A stretch of DNA of 64,000 nt, taken from positions 14,271,040 to 14,335,039 of the forward strand of contig NC_064042.1 in assembly GCF_932526225.1 (NCBI RefSeq), given 5' to 3'. Source of the stretch: Nematostella vectensis. Taxonomy: Eukaryota > Cnidaria > Anthozoa > Actiniaria > Edwardsiidae. Shown in pieces: positions 20,722 to 31,239 of the stretch. The translations under genes were made by a program, and so were the position numbers. Positions within the stretch are counted from its first letter, which is position 1, and each line of letters opens with the position of its first letter. The notes beneath the pieces are model-generated. The model saw only the letters and a program-made list of their open reading frames with translations, did no database searches and had not been told where the DNA came from.

Positions 20722-22700
20722 ATAACAGTGTTAAACTGCCCATATCACCGCGGTTACCCTTATTAAGCAGATTGAAAATAAGCCGTTTGCCAGATGGTTT
20801 AATTTCTTGGCGAGAGCCAGGCTAATTTGTCAGATCTTGCCAAACAATTTCGCCAGATGTTTAACTTTAGGCTTTATTGTCAATAAAGTAAAAATAAAAA
20901 AAAAAAATGAAAGACAAACAAAACTCCGAACGACTAAAGGCTCGTTTCTCGTGCCAAAATCCTATCGACCCGAAAACGGCCTAGAAAAAAAGAAAATATA
21001 TGTAATTTAATTTTTTTGTTGACCGACTTGATAAGGGTCTGAAATTGTCACTGTAATTCTAGCTTACAATGCAATATTTTCTCGCTCCTGATTTTATTAC
21101 CATATTGAGGAAGTGCGCCAAAACTTGTATGTGTAATAACTACTGTTAAAACTACTACAAATATAGTAATATTTGGGAGGTTTTCTTTCGAAACCGCTTT
21201 ACCATCGCACTTCCGAGCGAAAGTAACTGACATGTTTGATCTATGGTAGTTTCTATCTTCCTAATCCCGTCATCTCATTCATATATCACTGAAAGGAGCG
21301 AGCAAGCAGAGAAGAAAAGACTGTTGCAGATTTTTTTTACTCGTAAATAAATAATTAAAAACCCGGGGCGTCTGAAAACGACTAGACCTATACTAAATAC
21401 TGCAAAAATATCAACGTCCTTGGTTTCGTTATTGTTGATTTTTTTTTTCTTTTTTCTCGAAAATATGAGCAGCCATCTCTCTAAGAATCTTCTTCGTTGC
21501 CAGGCGCTCCAGCTCAATGGTATGCAAATTTTAGCTTTTTACACCTGGACTCTCAGTTTGTTTTGGTTTCATTTTAGCGCAACTTGAAACCATTTGCAAA
21601 AGATCTATACATAATAATAATGCAATCAGAGTTGAAAATTTCTGACTCGTATTATCTGCAAATCTTACTTCCCTTTTTACTTATTCCATGTCTGTCTTTT
21701 TGGCGAACGATAGCGGAGAAGGCAAAAGGCGAATATCAGCGCAGTAAAGTGGTTTCCGAGGTGACTTCTTATCCGACTCTTCGATTCTAAGGCAGTCGAC
21801 TAGCAAACATTATAATTTCCTCACTCATTTAGTACATCACAAAGGACAGTGAAAATTAATAAAATAAGAATTATCGCGGGGATTTTATTAGAAACTGTGC
21901 CGTAAAATAGTTTGAGACATAAAGAAGGGGGAATTCCGCTCACCTACCTGCCTGTTATTTTTACGCTGGGAACTTACCAGTTGATTTGTTCCCTGTTTTT
22001 GTGTGGTAAAATTCATCCATGAATATCCTTATCCCGGTCATAGACGCTTTTTTCTGGTATATATAGCCTGAGAGAGGCTCCGCTTCGCCCGGCGCAGTTC
22101 GCCGACAGTTTATAGGCAAAGAATAGAGGTTTCCGGAGAAGCGCGAGTTTTACTGCGCATGTCTTAGATCAGCGATGCGAAAAATACACCTGCTGGGGTT
22201 TCTGTCTTTTTAAACATTTTTCGGAATTATCTTAGTATCTCTCTAAAATGTACTTCATTTCGCGGTCTCGAAGTTGTAAGGTTAAGCTAAAGGAATTGTG
22301 ACTGTGGTACATATAAGATAACCGGGTATCGTTCTTTAGGGACTATTCGAAAGTGTCAGGCCCGTAGCTAGGGGGTTTCGGGGGTTTCGGACGAACCCTC
22401 CCCCCCCCCCCCCCCCCCCCCCCCACCCGGCTTGAAGGTCCCTTCAGAGCAAACAAAACGGGGGTTTAGGACGAACCCTCCCGCCCAGAATCCTGGTTGG
22501 GCTTGAGTGTTTGCCGTTCACCGAAAAAAGCGCCCTCCCTAGATAACCGCATAGACAACGAACCAAGCGGTAATTGAAGGTTAGATAACGTCGATATATT
22601 AATAACAAAAAATAGGGGGTAACAGTTGAATTCAAACTGTATCTCAAAGTTTGACAATCAGTCGAAAACATTTTAACTGGAAATGCGACAAATGGTTTAC

Positions 22701-22943
22701 CTGTTCTGTCAAATGCAAACGCGTAGCTAGAGGCGGGCGCACACATACACCCATCAGCCGATAAAAAACAGTCATAGATTTTTTTTCTGTGGCTCTGTAC
22801 CGTCTCCTCCCACAGATATTCCCGACTAAGTCTATTATTCAAAGGCGAGGGGCTGAGGAGCAATGTAGGCCCTCTGGTGATCGCAAATAGTGCTCCCACA
22901 AATACCGTTGAGTCATCGTCTCTGAGTATTTGAGCCAAGGAGT
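22701..22943 (-). CDS. Candidate internal exon of an unidentified gene, divergent from RBM7
   Basis: An 81-codon open stretch on the minus strand is bounded by an acceptor (ATTTAG at 22,949-22,944) and a donor (CAG|GTAAAC at 22,700). Entry phase is 2 and exit phase 1. It includes LAQILRDDDSTVFVGALF, SREYLWEETVQSHRKKIYDC and SYAFAFDRTG; the composition looks like a real protein, but I do not recognise the family. It lies about 230 bp upstream of the RBM7 start and would be transcribed away from it. No flanking exon could be confirmed, so this may be chance. Confidence 0.35.
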
Positions 22944-23172
22944 CTAAATGAAATATATATTTTTTTAGGAATAAATGCCTGCAATATACTTAGACATCGG
23001 AAACACCTGGAATCATCGGGTGAGACCACTTTACTTGTGCGGGTGCCCTGTGGTTAAAATGGTATACCGCTGGTCAGATTATAATTTCTTCAAAATTCAC
23101 TCCAATTTTACTCGTGTTGCATCAAAACTTCATACAGATTTTTCGTTTATTTATGGTTAAAATCCAGATACT

Positions 23173-24434
23173 ATGGCCTCAGGAGGATATAGCGAAAAAG
23201 ACTGCTCGGTTTTTGTCGGCAATCTGGATTCAAGAGTCACGGAGGAGATTCTATGGGAGCTCTTTTTACAGGTACTTATAAGTCGGCTGTCTGTTTAAAA
23301 TTAGTTTCCTATTTTCCTCTCGTTAAGCTGGTCGAATTTCAAGTGGTCCATTGTGATTCAGCACATTTAAAACAATGCGAGGATTTGCAAGTCTGTCAGG
23401 ATGGATATATTGCTTTGTATGGACAGTGTTAGGCAAGATTACTTATACTTATTTATACAAGCACTTGTAAATCCAGATTATTACTTACGTTCAGTACCAA
23501 GAAGAGGGATACTACTAGAAAATCTCTATCAAGCCTGATGGCCTCCCTTCCATTTCACTATTTCACTGTGATTGGATGACAATTACTTAAACAAAAGGGA
23601 AATAAATCTTGTTATAAAATGATTCCCATTGAACTGATTGCACCAGCTTCTAGTTTGAAAGATGAAAGAAATCTGCATGCAATAGGTCATTCCAGCTATA
23701 AGCATGGAAACCTACCTCAACTACCGTCATGCAGTGTACCTTTGTTTGGTGCAAGCTTTAAAAGGCGGATGCTGCATTCTGGTAGTTTAGGTAGGTTTCT
23801 GTTGTAATGCACGCACAAGCTAATAGCTGCAATGGCCTATTGATTTGGTCATCCCAGCCATGTGAAAACACTCAAATAAATTCAATGAGCTTTTTTTTAC
23901 TTTTTAGCCCAAACAAGGTATTGGAGTCAGTAATTGCAAATAATTGTCTTGAGGATAACTTAAATTACTTTTATTTTATTGTAGGCTGGCCCTTTGGAAA
24001 ATGTTCGAATCCCAACAGACAAAAACACAGGCCAACAAAGGTCATTTGGATTTGTTGAATTCTCTAGCCCAGTATCAGTCCACTATGCAAGCGAACTATT
24101 AGATGGGATAAGGTTGTATGACCGCGCAATTAATGTGAAGCCACAGAGCAATAACCAAGATGCAGCCATGACACCCAACAGACAATCACCACTACTGCTC
24201 CTCACCCCTAAGCACAATGGCAGGCAAAAAGACCTTGAAAACTCCTTTGAAAGACCTGAGTTTAGGCGTAGTCATTCACAACCAGGACAGTTTTGGCAGC
24301 AACCTGGAGCACAGTTTCCATCACATCCAGGAATGTTTCCATACACACCAGAAATGGTGTCAAGAGGGCATCCTCCTTTTGTCAGCCCGCAATTGCCCCC
24401 AAACACCTATCCACAAAGACAAAACTACAGATGA
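23173..24434 (+). CDS. RBM7: RBM7/RBM11-type RRM protein, two exons
   Basis: Single-RRM RNA-binding protein. RBM7 is the RNA-binding subunit of the nuclear exosome targeting (NEXT) complex with MTR4 and ZCCHC8 (family knowledge). Exons 23173-23271 and 23985-24434 give 182 aa. The RRM covers about residues 10-87: RNP2 is VFVGNL and RNP1 is RSFGFVEF. The helix after RNP1 reads VSVHYASELLDGIRLYDRAI, very like VSVPYAMNLLNGIKLYGRPI of RBM7. The tail is short, Pro/Gln-rich and ends PPNTYPQRQNYR; human RBM7 is 266 aa, so the C-terminus is shortened or another isoform exists. The intron is inserted in the RRM after LFLQ, and the junction is GT-AG in phase 0. RBM7 and RBM11 cannot be told apart here. 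Confidence 0.88.
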
Positions 24435-25053
24435 TATGTGCCTGGGGTATATCTTTCCTACCCATAAAGACAAAACAAAATATGATATGTGCATAGATAT
24501 ATCTTCCTACATAAGAAGAAAACAAATTCGGGGAATATAAGCAAAATCACAGATGATATGAGCATAGGGTACTGTATATCCCTTTACTACCCAACCAAGA
24601 CCAAAGACCAAAGTTACAGTTGATACTGTATGTGACTAGTGCATTTTTGTCTACTACCAACAAAGACAAAACTACTGACAAAGTGCATTATTATATCTCC
24701 TACAAAAAAAATACAGATGATATGTGATATTAAATTTTTCTTTCCTACCAACCAAAGACCCAAACTTTAGATGATTTGCATATTGCAGTTTGTCAGAGTC
24801 GTATTACAGTAAGAGAACAAGTGGATAGAGATGCAATCTACTGTCATGAATACATTTCTTCACAAGAAACTTCTTTGTATTCAAAGTATCCTTGGAAAAT
24901 CAGACCAAAATTGATGTGTAATATAGCTTTTCATGTATGATTTCATGCTTTAGCAATGAAATGAAACTTTATTCTTCAGAGTGACTCAAGCAGTTTTTTT
25001 TCTCCCTACTGAAATGTACATCTCGTTTGCATGTATACCAACCATGTCAAGTA
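24435..25053. other. RBM7 3' region
   Basis: AT-rich, with diverged repeats of an ACAAAGACAAAACTACAGATGATATGTG-like phrase at about 24,410-24,790 that begin inside the last codons of RBM7. A possible ATTAAA signal is at 24,729. Confidence 0.45.
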
Positions 25054-25452
25054 CATGCCCGTACCCAGTATTTTTCTTTGGGGGGGGGGGGGGGGGGCAA
25101 AATCGAAAAAAAATGGACCTTATTTTTTCAACAATTTGGGATTTTTAATATGCTTTGCAGTATTTCCACTGGACGGTAATTGTCGGAATTGGCTTAGAGT
25201 GATCTAGCTTATGCTGTATAGTTTTGTCTACATATAGCGCGTCCATTGGGAACAGAAAGTGGACCCCTCCTGGGTACAGGCCTGAAGTATTATGTCTTTA
25301 ACAAAGATGGGCATGGCATATTTGTAATACTGCAGTATATCCACTGGACGGTAATTGTCGGAATTGGCTACGTACCAGAGTGATCTAGCTTATGCTTTAT
25401 AGTTTTGTCTACAAATAGTACGTCCATTGGGAGCAGAAAGTGGACCCCTCCT
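25054..25452. mobile_element. Dispersed MITE-like repeat, copies 2 and 3
   Basis: 25,054-25,284 begins CATGCCCGTACCCAG and ends CTGGGTACAGGCCTG, matching the element at 6,814-7,128, and holds an 18-G tract. A third copy lacking the left end follows at about 25,322-25,452 (CCACTGGACGGTAATTGTCG is shared by both). Confidence 0.65.
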
Positions 25453-25854
25453 CGGAGTGCTAGTGCACTTCTGGAAAAAAAAGGCTATATTTATTTATTT
25501 CCTAATCAGCTTACAATCACTAATCTATAAAATCTAGAGAGGTAAGGGCAAATTGCTAGACATTTTCTAAAGTCTTGCAAAGCTTTGTCTGTGTGTTTTG
25601 CCTGCTCATCTCTGATCCCTGGAGATTGAATATTAAAAAAGTTGTGAGTCAAAAACTTAAAGAACCAGCCTATTAAGCGTTTCCCAGCAATCAAGAGGAA
25701 TAAATTATTAACCTTACACTGTGATTCTGTTTTCATGGAATGTTCTTTATCCTTAATTTTTTAATTTTCCAAAAATAAGACTTCTTCAACAGAGTTTTAA
25801 AAAGAAATAGATAAACAAATAAATTTGTATAAATTTCCCAAAAGAATCTATTAT

Positions 25855-26329
25855 TGTTAATTTTTTTGGATTTAAAGGAATAGATAGTCAAATATTGATT
25901 GCCATTCCCCTAAATCCCATTCCCCCTCCATATCTTTTTATCTTTTCTCCAAGCCTATGAAGACCACCTCCCCCCCTCTAATAAAAAATAAATTAATACA
26001 GTAAACCTGTTAACAGTGCATCCCCGGAGACTTCTAGGCTAATTTTTAGGTGAGTTATGTGTAAATAGCCATTAAGGCTATTATCTATTTATTGTTCAAT
26101 TTTTGGATTTAAAAGAGTAGATAGTCAAATCTTGATTGTCATTTCCCTAACCTCCATTCCCACGCCATATCTTTTTATCTTTTCTCCAAGCCTATGACTA
26201 CTATCTCCCCCCCCCCCCCCCCCCTCCTTAATAAAAATTTAATTAATACAGTGAACCTGTTAACAGTGCATCCCCGGAGACTTCTAGGCTCATTTTTAGG
26301 TGAGTTATGTGTTAATAGCCATTAAGGCT
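25855..26329. repeat. About 240-bp direct duplication
   Basis: Two copies share ATAGATAGTCAAAT, CCATATCTTTTTATC, TCTCCAAGCCTATGA, AACAGTGCATCCCCGGAGAC and TTTTTAGGTGAGTTATGTG. The second copy has an expanded C-tract (about 26,207-26,224) where the first has CCCCCCC. Confidence 0.9.
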
Positions 26330-26838
26330 GATGAAGAACGAATAGGTGATAGACTATAAGTTCTATTCTGAAAAGCCAGTATAGCATGTGAGTATAAGCA
26401 CGTTAGACATTTTACCCATTAGTTTGAGTACCAATTATACAGTTTTCCCATAAAATTTGGTATTTACACCCCTATAAAAATTCCCATGACAGAAAAGCAC
26501 TTTCTTTCATGAAGAATCCCTTATAAAATGTCTGAGTAGACAAGAATTAATTTCTACAAACTGTCGTACTCCCTTAGGCTGTTATTAAATCTTAAGTCTA
26601 AGCGGAAATTTATTTTGCGTATTTGTGCATTTGCGTCAGACGGGCGCAAATCAGTATAAAGCCATGATGTAAGCAAACTGGTATGGGAACCTATTTGAGT
26701 GTCTGGGAAACCATTCAACAGTCATGAGCCTGCCGATAAGATCGGTCAGCAGTCCTTGGTTTTGTTTTCTGTTGCCGCAAAGTGGGACTCTTTCGATTTC
26801 CATCTCATGTAATGGTTTTGTGTTTCTTTTCTTTTGAG

Positions 26839-26964
26839 TAAGGACGAAACTGGATCTGTTTGTGGCCAGATGCTTGAGATTGAGGGACGGTGTTAGCTGT
26901 GTTAACGTTCTGGATCTGAAAGAACACATGAAGTTTGCCAGTCGATTCTTCCGTCGCGAAACAG
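26839..26964 (+). CDS. Weak candidate exon, unidentified
   Basis: A pyrimidine tract ending TTTTGAG precedes an open stretch encoding KLDLFVARCLRLRDG and LKEHMKFASRFFRRETG, followed by a consensus donor CAG|GTAAGG. The opposite strand is also open across the region, which weakens the coding argument. No partner exon was found. Confidence 0.22.
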
Positions 26965-29345
26965 GTAAGGAGCGCATGTTATTAGTGCCGGCTAATGTCT
27001 TCCACATTCGACCGCAAAGAGTGCTCACTCGCTAGTAAATTCTTCGAAATTCATGGATCAGTTATCCACTTATTTAAAGGAACATTGCTCAACAAAATTT
27101 ACTAGGACCTGTTTAGAAGAACCATATTGCCACGATATAAAATTTGAGACAATTACAAATATTGTAATTGTCTTGAATATACTGTGAGGATGACTGTCTC
27201 CTTCAAAAAGTAAATTATTTTATTGTCCATGTCATAGATTCTTGTTTCTGTCAAATATTCACGCCATTTTAGTAACTTGAGCGATCAAATAATTCAATGC
27301 GAAAGTACAAAATGTTTGTATCCAATATTACTTTTACCGGCAAAAGCGATTTTATAAACAGAGGAATATCTATAAAAATAATTCATTTTAGATGGCTTGG
27401 TTGTGTGTATTTTTACATCTGACATTTTTTTCTTAATAAATCAGAGAACAGTACCTTTTTCAAGTACATTATCGTTTATTATTGTACGGTCAATGGGTAT
27501 TTCCCCGTTTTTCACGCTGTAAAGAATTCTACCTGCGCTCCACCGGTACAAAATTCAAATTCTTACTTTCGAACTCACGCGTATGTAAATTTCAACCCTC
27601 GTACTCAAACGCAGACTAAAACCACCAACTCCTAAAAGCTATTGACTTTTTTGATTATATAGATTGATGGACCTAGGTTATTTTCATTCTAGAGTGCGTA
27701 TTTTTAGGTGAAAGTTTATCGTTCGTTGCGCTTTAGGCTCAACAATAAGGAACCCCGCGATGCAAGCTAGACAGGTGGATCTTCCCACCTTTTGCTTCCA
27801 AAACTCTCCCATTCCGAGATCGAATTATGTTTAGATGGGTTACAATGGCCTCTTTATCTTGTGGTTTCGGTTTCTGTGTAAGTTATGACACGTGCCCATA
27901 ATTCTCCGCTTTGTATGTATTTTGTTAGACATATAAAGAAAAAAAAAAGTTTTCTTTAGAATTGGGTCTGGCATTAGGAGAATTCTGGCTTAAAGCTAAA
28001 AGTAAGTTATTGCACTTTGACAGAGTTCCTACATACTTGAGATTCGATATTTATGATAAAGTTTCAAGGCAAGCGCAAAGTTGTTGGTTATGTAAGTACC
28101 GCTACTTACTACAAAATGTATGATGGAATTTTGGATGTTAATCAAGCTTCCATTTTTTAGTTCTGAAATCTTCTCACTCGGTAAAATATAAATTGTTCTT
28201 TATATTTGCTTTACAAACTTAACTTTTTTATAAAAAAATTACTTGTTTTTTTAATGGCGGTTATATTATAACCCACATGTAATAAGGAAGCTAAAGTAAG
28301 TAGTAAGTTATCTCTCCGCTTTTCATCTGATGGGTTCCTGGAAATACCGGATTGCACATCTCACTTTTCGAATGACCATATAGAATCACAGATATTGAGC
28401 AGATTTTGACGGTAACCCCTTTCAAAATCCCAAAGCCAAACTATTATCTAACCATTGTGCAGTTGAAACTTGGCTTTGCCTACTTATCTTTTGCAAGATA
28501 AAGGATAGCAATATAAAGGATAGCAAAATAACGCTCTGCTTTCAGAAATCGTTTGTTCTCTCAATTCTCCTATGGGAGGCCTGTAACCAACGATGTAGCC
28601 AATTCTTTACCGATGATTTTCCAATGTAGAAAGTTTTGTTGCAAATGAGACAATAATGGTTCCTGTTTGCAGTGTTTTCATAGTTACTGAAAATAAAATA
28701 AAAAGCACAACATTTTTTTAAAAGCATATCACATTTCCTTCTGGTTACACGTGGCTCTTTAATACGACCTTTTGTTTTGCGCGTGTGCTCTTAACTAACA
28801 CAGGGTACCCGTGAAATAATCGCAAAGGTTCTCAGTGCTTACGTATTTTATTATAGACCAGATAACAATAACAAAGAGCCTCCAACACCGTTATCCATCA
28901 TAGAAATCCTCGCTTTTGCACAATTTCTGATATTCATGTGTTATATTATATACATGAGTTTGTTAATTTAATAAGGCGATAAACTTTTTGCCGGCAGACA
29001 ACAGCTCAAATCTCCAAATGCGCTTAAAATTTCGGCCCCATGTCTTTCAGGAATATTAGCTTCACTACATATATCGCTGATATTAATGCAAAGTTGAAAA
29101 TGTTTTTAGAAAGCGTTACCCCTGCATAGTTTTTTATCCGGCATCCTATTTTATACTCGATTGTTGAATAAAAGGTATTTACCAGTATCAAATCCATATC
29201 TATACCTTTGATCAGCTATGCGCAGAAAATATATGCTAGAAAAATAGTTTGATCCTATAGGTAATACGTAACAAATTTGAACTGCACTAAGAAATCACGT
29301 GACCTTTTTGTGTCACTCGCGCACACTCTCCGTTTTTAGCGGGAA
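26965..29345. other. Intergenic, no features recognised
   Basis: AT-rich sequence without repeats, RNA genes or open frames that I can support. Confidence 0.5.
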
Positions 29346-29350
29346 AAAGG

Positions 29351-29351
29351 C

Positions 29352-29386
<35 letters not shown>

Positions 29387-29388
29387 AA
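29351..29388. repeat. CAA microsatellite
   Basis: About 12 CAA/ACA triplets in a row. Confidence 0.95.
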
Positions 29389-29603
29389 CTTATTTAGAGT
29401 TCACAAAGCAGCCAGAACTTTTCTTTGACAGAAAAAGATTATTTCCATTTCAGTATTTTTTGTGTCGCTCTCTGGCGTGACTCCGTGTGTATTTGGACTT
29501 GAGTTTGCCACGCAAAAAGTCAAAATATTTCTTCGTGCAAGTCGCCTATCGATTGGACAAGCATTGAACATGGAAAAGGTGTTTTTGTTAAGGAGCACCC
29601 TTG

Positions 29604-30060
29604 CGCATTGATCATGTAAGCGTCTCTAAGACATACTGTGCAAGGTCCTACTGGAGACAGGATAGCTTAAGCTAAAGCTACTTATTGACCCAGGGCGCAA
29701 TAAAGGCTTGGCCGAGACATTGCATTGCGCATTGATCATGTAAGCGTCTCTAAGACATACTTTGATCATGTAAGCGTCTCTAAGACATACTTTGATCATG
29801 TAAGCGTCTCTAAGACATACTGTGCAAGGTCCTACTGGAGACAGGATAGCTTAAGCTAAAATCTTTATTGACCCAGGGCGCAATAAAGGCTTGGCCGAGA
29901 CATTGCATTGCGCATTGATCATGTAAGCGTCTCTAAGACATACTTTGATCATGTAAGCGTCTCTAAGACATACTGTGCAAGGTCCTACTGGAGATAGGAT
30001 AGCTTAAGCTAAAGCTACTTATTGACCCAGGGCGCAATAAAAGCTTGGCCGAGACATTGC
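29604..30060. repeat. Nested tandem repeat (29-bp unit inside a roughly 120-220-bp unit)
   Basis: GATCATGTAAGCGTCTCTAA and GACATAC recur six times; single or multiple copies alternate with a longer block containing GTCCTACTGGAGACAGGATA and CAGGGCGCAATAAAGGCTTG. Three full long blocks are present. Each ends with an AATAAA-like string and GCCGAGACATTGCAT. No coding content. Confidence 0.85.
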
Positions 30061-30855
30061 ATGAACATTGTCGAAGAGACGCGTACGTAAGAGAAATCGC
30101 CTTGTTTTATAGGCGGGAACTGTGCATCCACAGGTACGAAACCATAGGGTACCATTAAAATTCCATCTTCTTATGACACGCCTCTGTTTAGTAAAAAGAA
30201 TGGGCGTAAACAGCCCCTATCTGGTGACCATAAGATATATTTGACTGAGACTTGGAAATATTCAATATTCATTTATATGCGTTTAAAGACAGTCGCTACT
30301 TAAACCCACTCAATACGGGTCATTTGACATTCACTTGATGCCTTTTATCTGGATTCTTTAATTCAGATGTTCTTATGATAATATTGGCACCCTGTATCGA
30401 TAATTAGTTATTTATCGTAGTTTATATTCATACGTGGGAAGAATCTGAGTGGACATGGCATGATATAATAGAGTTCGTTTAATGGGTACTTTTTCGTTAT
30501 GTAGTCAAGAAAGGTAGCCATTTGAAATTCAGATACCGGGTTCAATCTGTTTCTACAAATCTATCCTCAAACGACACACGGCTTGTCGTGGAGAAAGAAG
30601 AATTCATTACGCCAAAGGTTTGCAGACTGCTATAGACGTATATGCTATAAAACACTTTCTAAGCGTCGTATTTAAACTGATGATGATGCTATTTATCATC
30701 TTTTGGTTATTCTTTTTAAACTGCTTATAGTTTATATGTTTGCAATTATATTATTGTGTGTCGTTTTGATTATTTTTTCGACTGCCTATGTTGTGTTCTG
30801 TCACTATTCTTTATTGCTCTTTTCATCTTCCATACAATTTTTAATACAGAGTAAT
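30061..30855. other. Intergenic, no features recognised
   Basis: AT-rich, nothing supported. Confidence 0.5.
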
Positions 30856-30859
30856 AAGG

Positions 30860-31020
30860 AGGTATTTATGGGAGATCAGGGATCAAAATGAGGTATTTAT
30901 GTGAGATCAGGGATCAAAATGAGGTATTTATGTGAGATCAGGGATCAAAATGAGGTATTTATGTGAGCTCAGGGATCAAAATGAGGTATTTATGGGAGAT
31001 CAGGGATCAAAATGAGGTCA
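30860..31020. repeat. 31-bp tandem repeat, five copies, plus TA microsatellite downstream
   Basis: AGGTATTTATG...GATCAGGGATCAAAATG starts at 30860, 30891, 30922, 30953 and 30984. Looser GATCAGGGATCA-like pieces continue to about 31,190, and a TA run covers about 31,205-31,236. Confidence 0.9.
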
Positions 31021-31200
31021 GTAGGATCGGGATCGTTTTCAACATTATTAGGATCATGAAAATTTTTAGGGATCAAGGATCATTTGCCCTAAAATGTACG
31101 GGACCACAAGACAAGATTTTTATCAGATCAGGGATCACGTTTTCGCACTCAGCTTTGGGATCAACGATCATTTTCTTAGCTCTGGGATCGTGTTTACTTG

Positions 31201-31239
<39 letters not shown>

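Larger units (their letters stand above)
18970..22700. other. Intergenic, repeat-bearing
   Basis: It includes poly-G tracts at 19,076-19,089 and 19,436-19,449, a hairpin at 20,020-20,052, the tandem duplication at 20,364-20,721 and a C-run at about 22,399-22,423. A minus-strand stretch near 21,430-21,507 could encode LERLATKKILREMAAHIF followed by a stop, but no good acceptor precedes it. Confidence 0.5.

Noticed and set aside
21275-21517. Minus-strand segment encoding LERLATKKILREMAAHIF before a stop
   Set aside because: It looks like a helix-forming terminal exon, but no pyrimidine-rich acceptor precedes it and the protein is not recognised.
29604-30060. CRISPR-like alternation of repeats and spacers
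   Set aside because: Eukaryotic context, the spacers are themselves repeated, and no cas genes are present.
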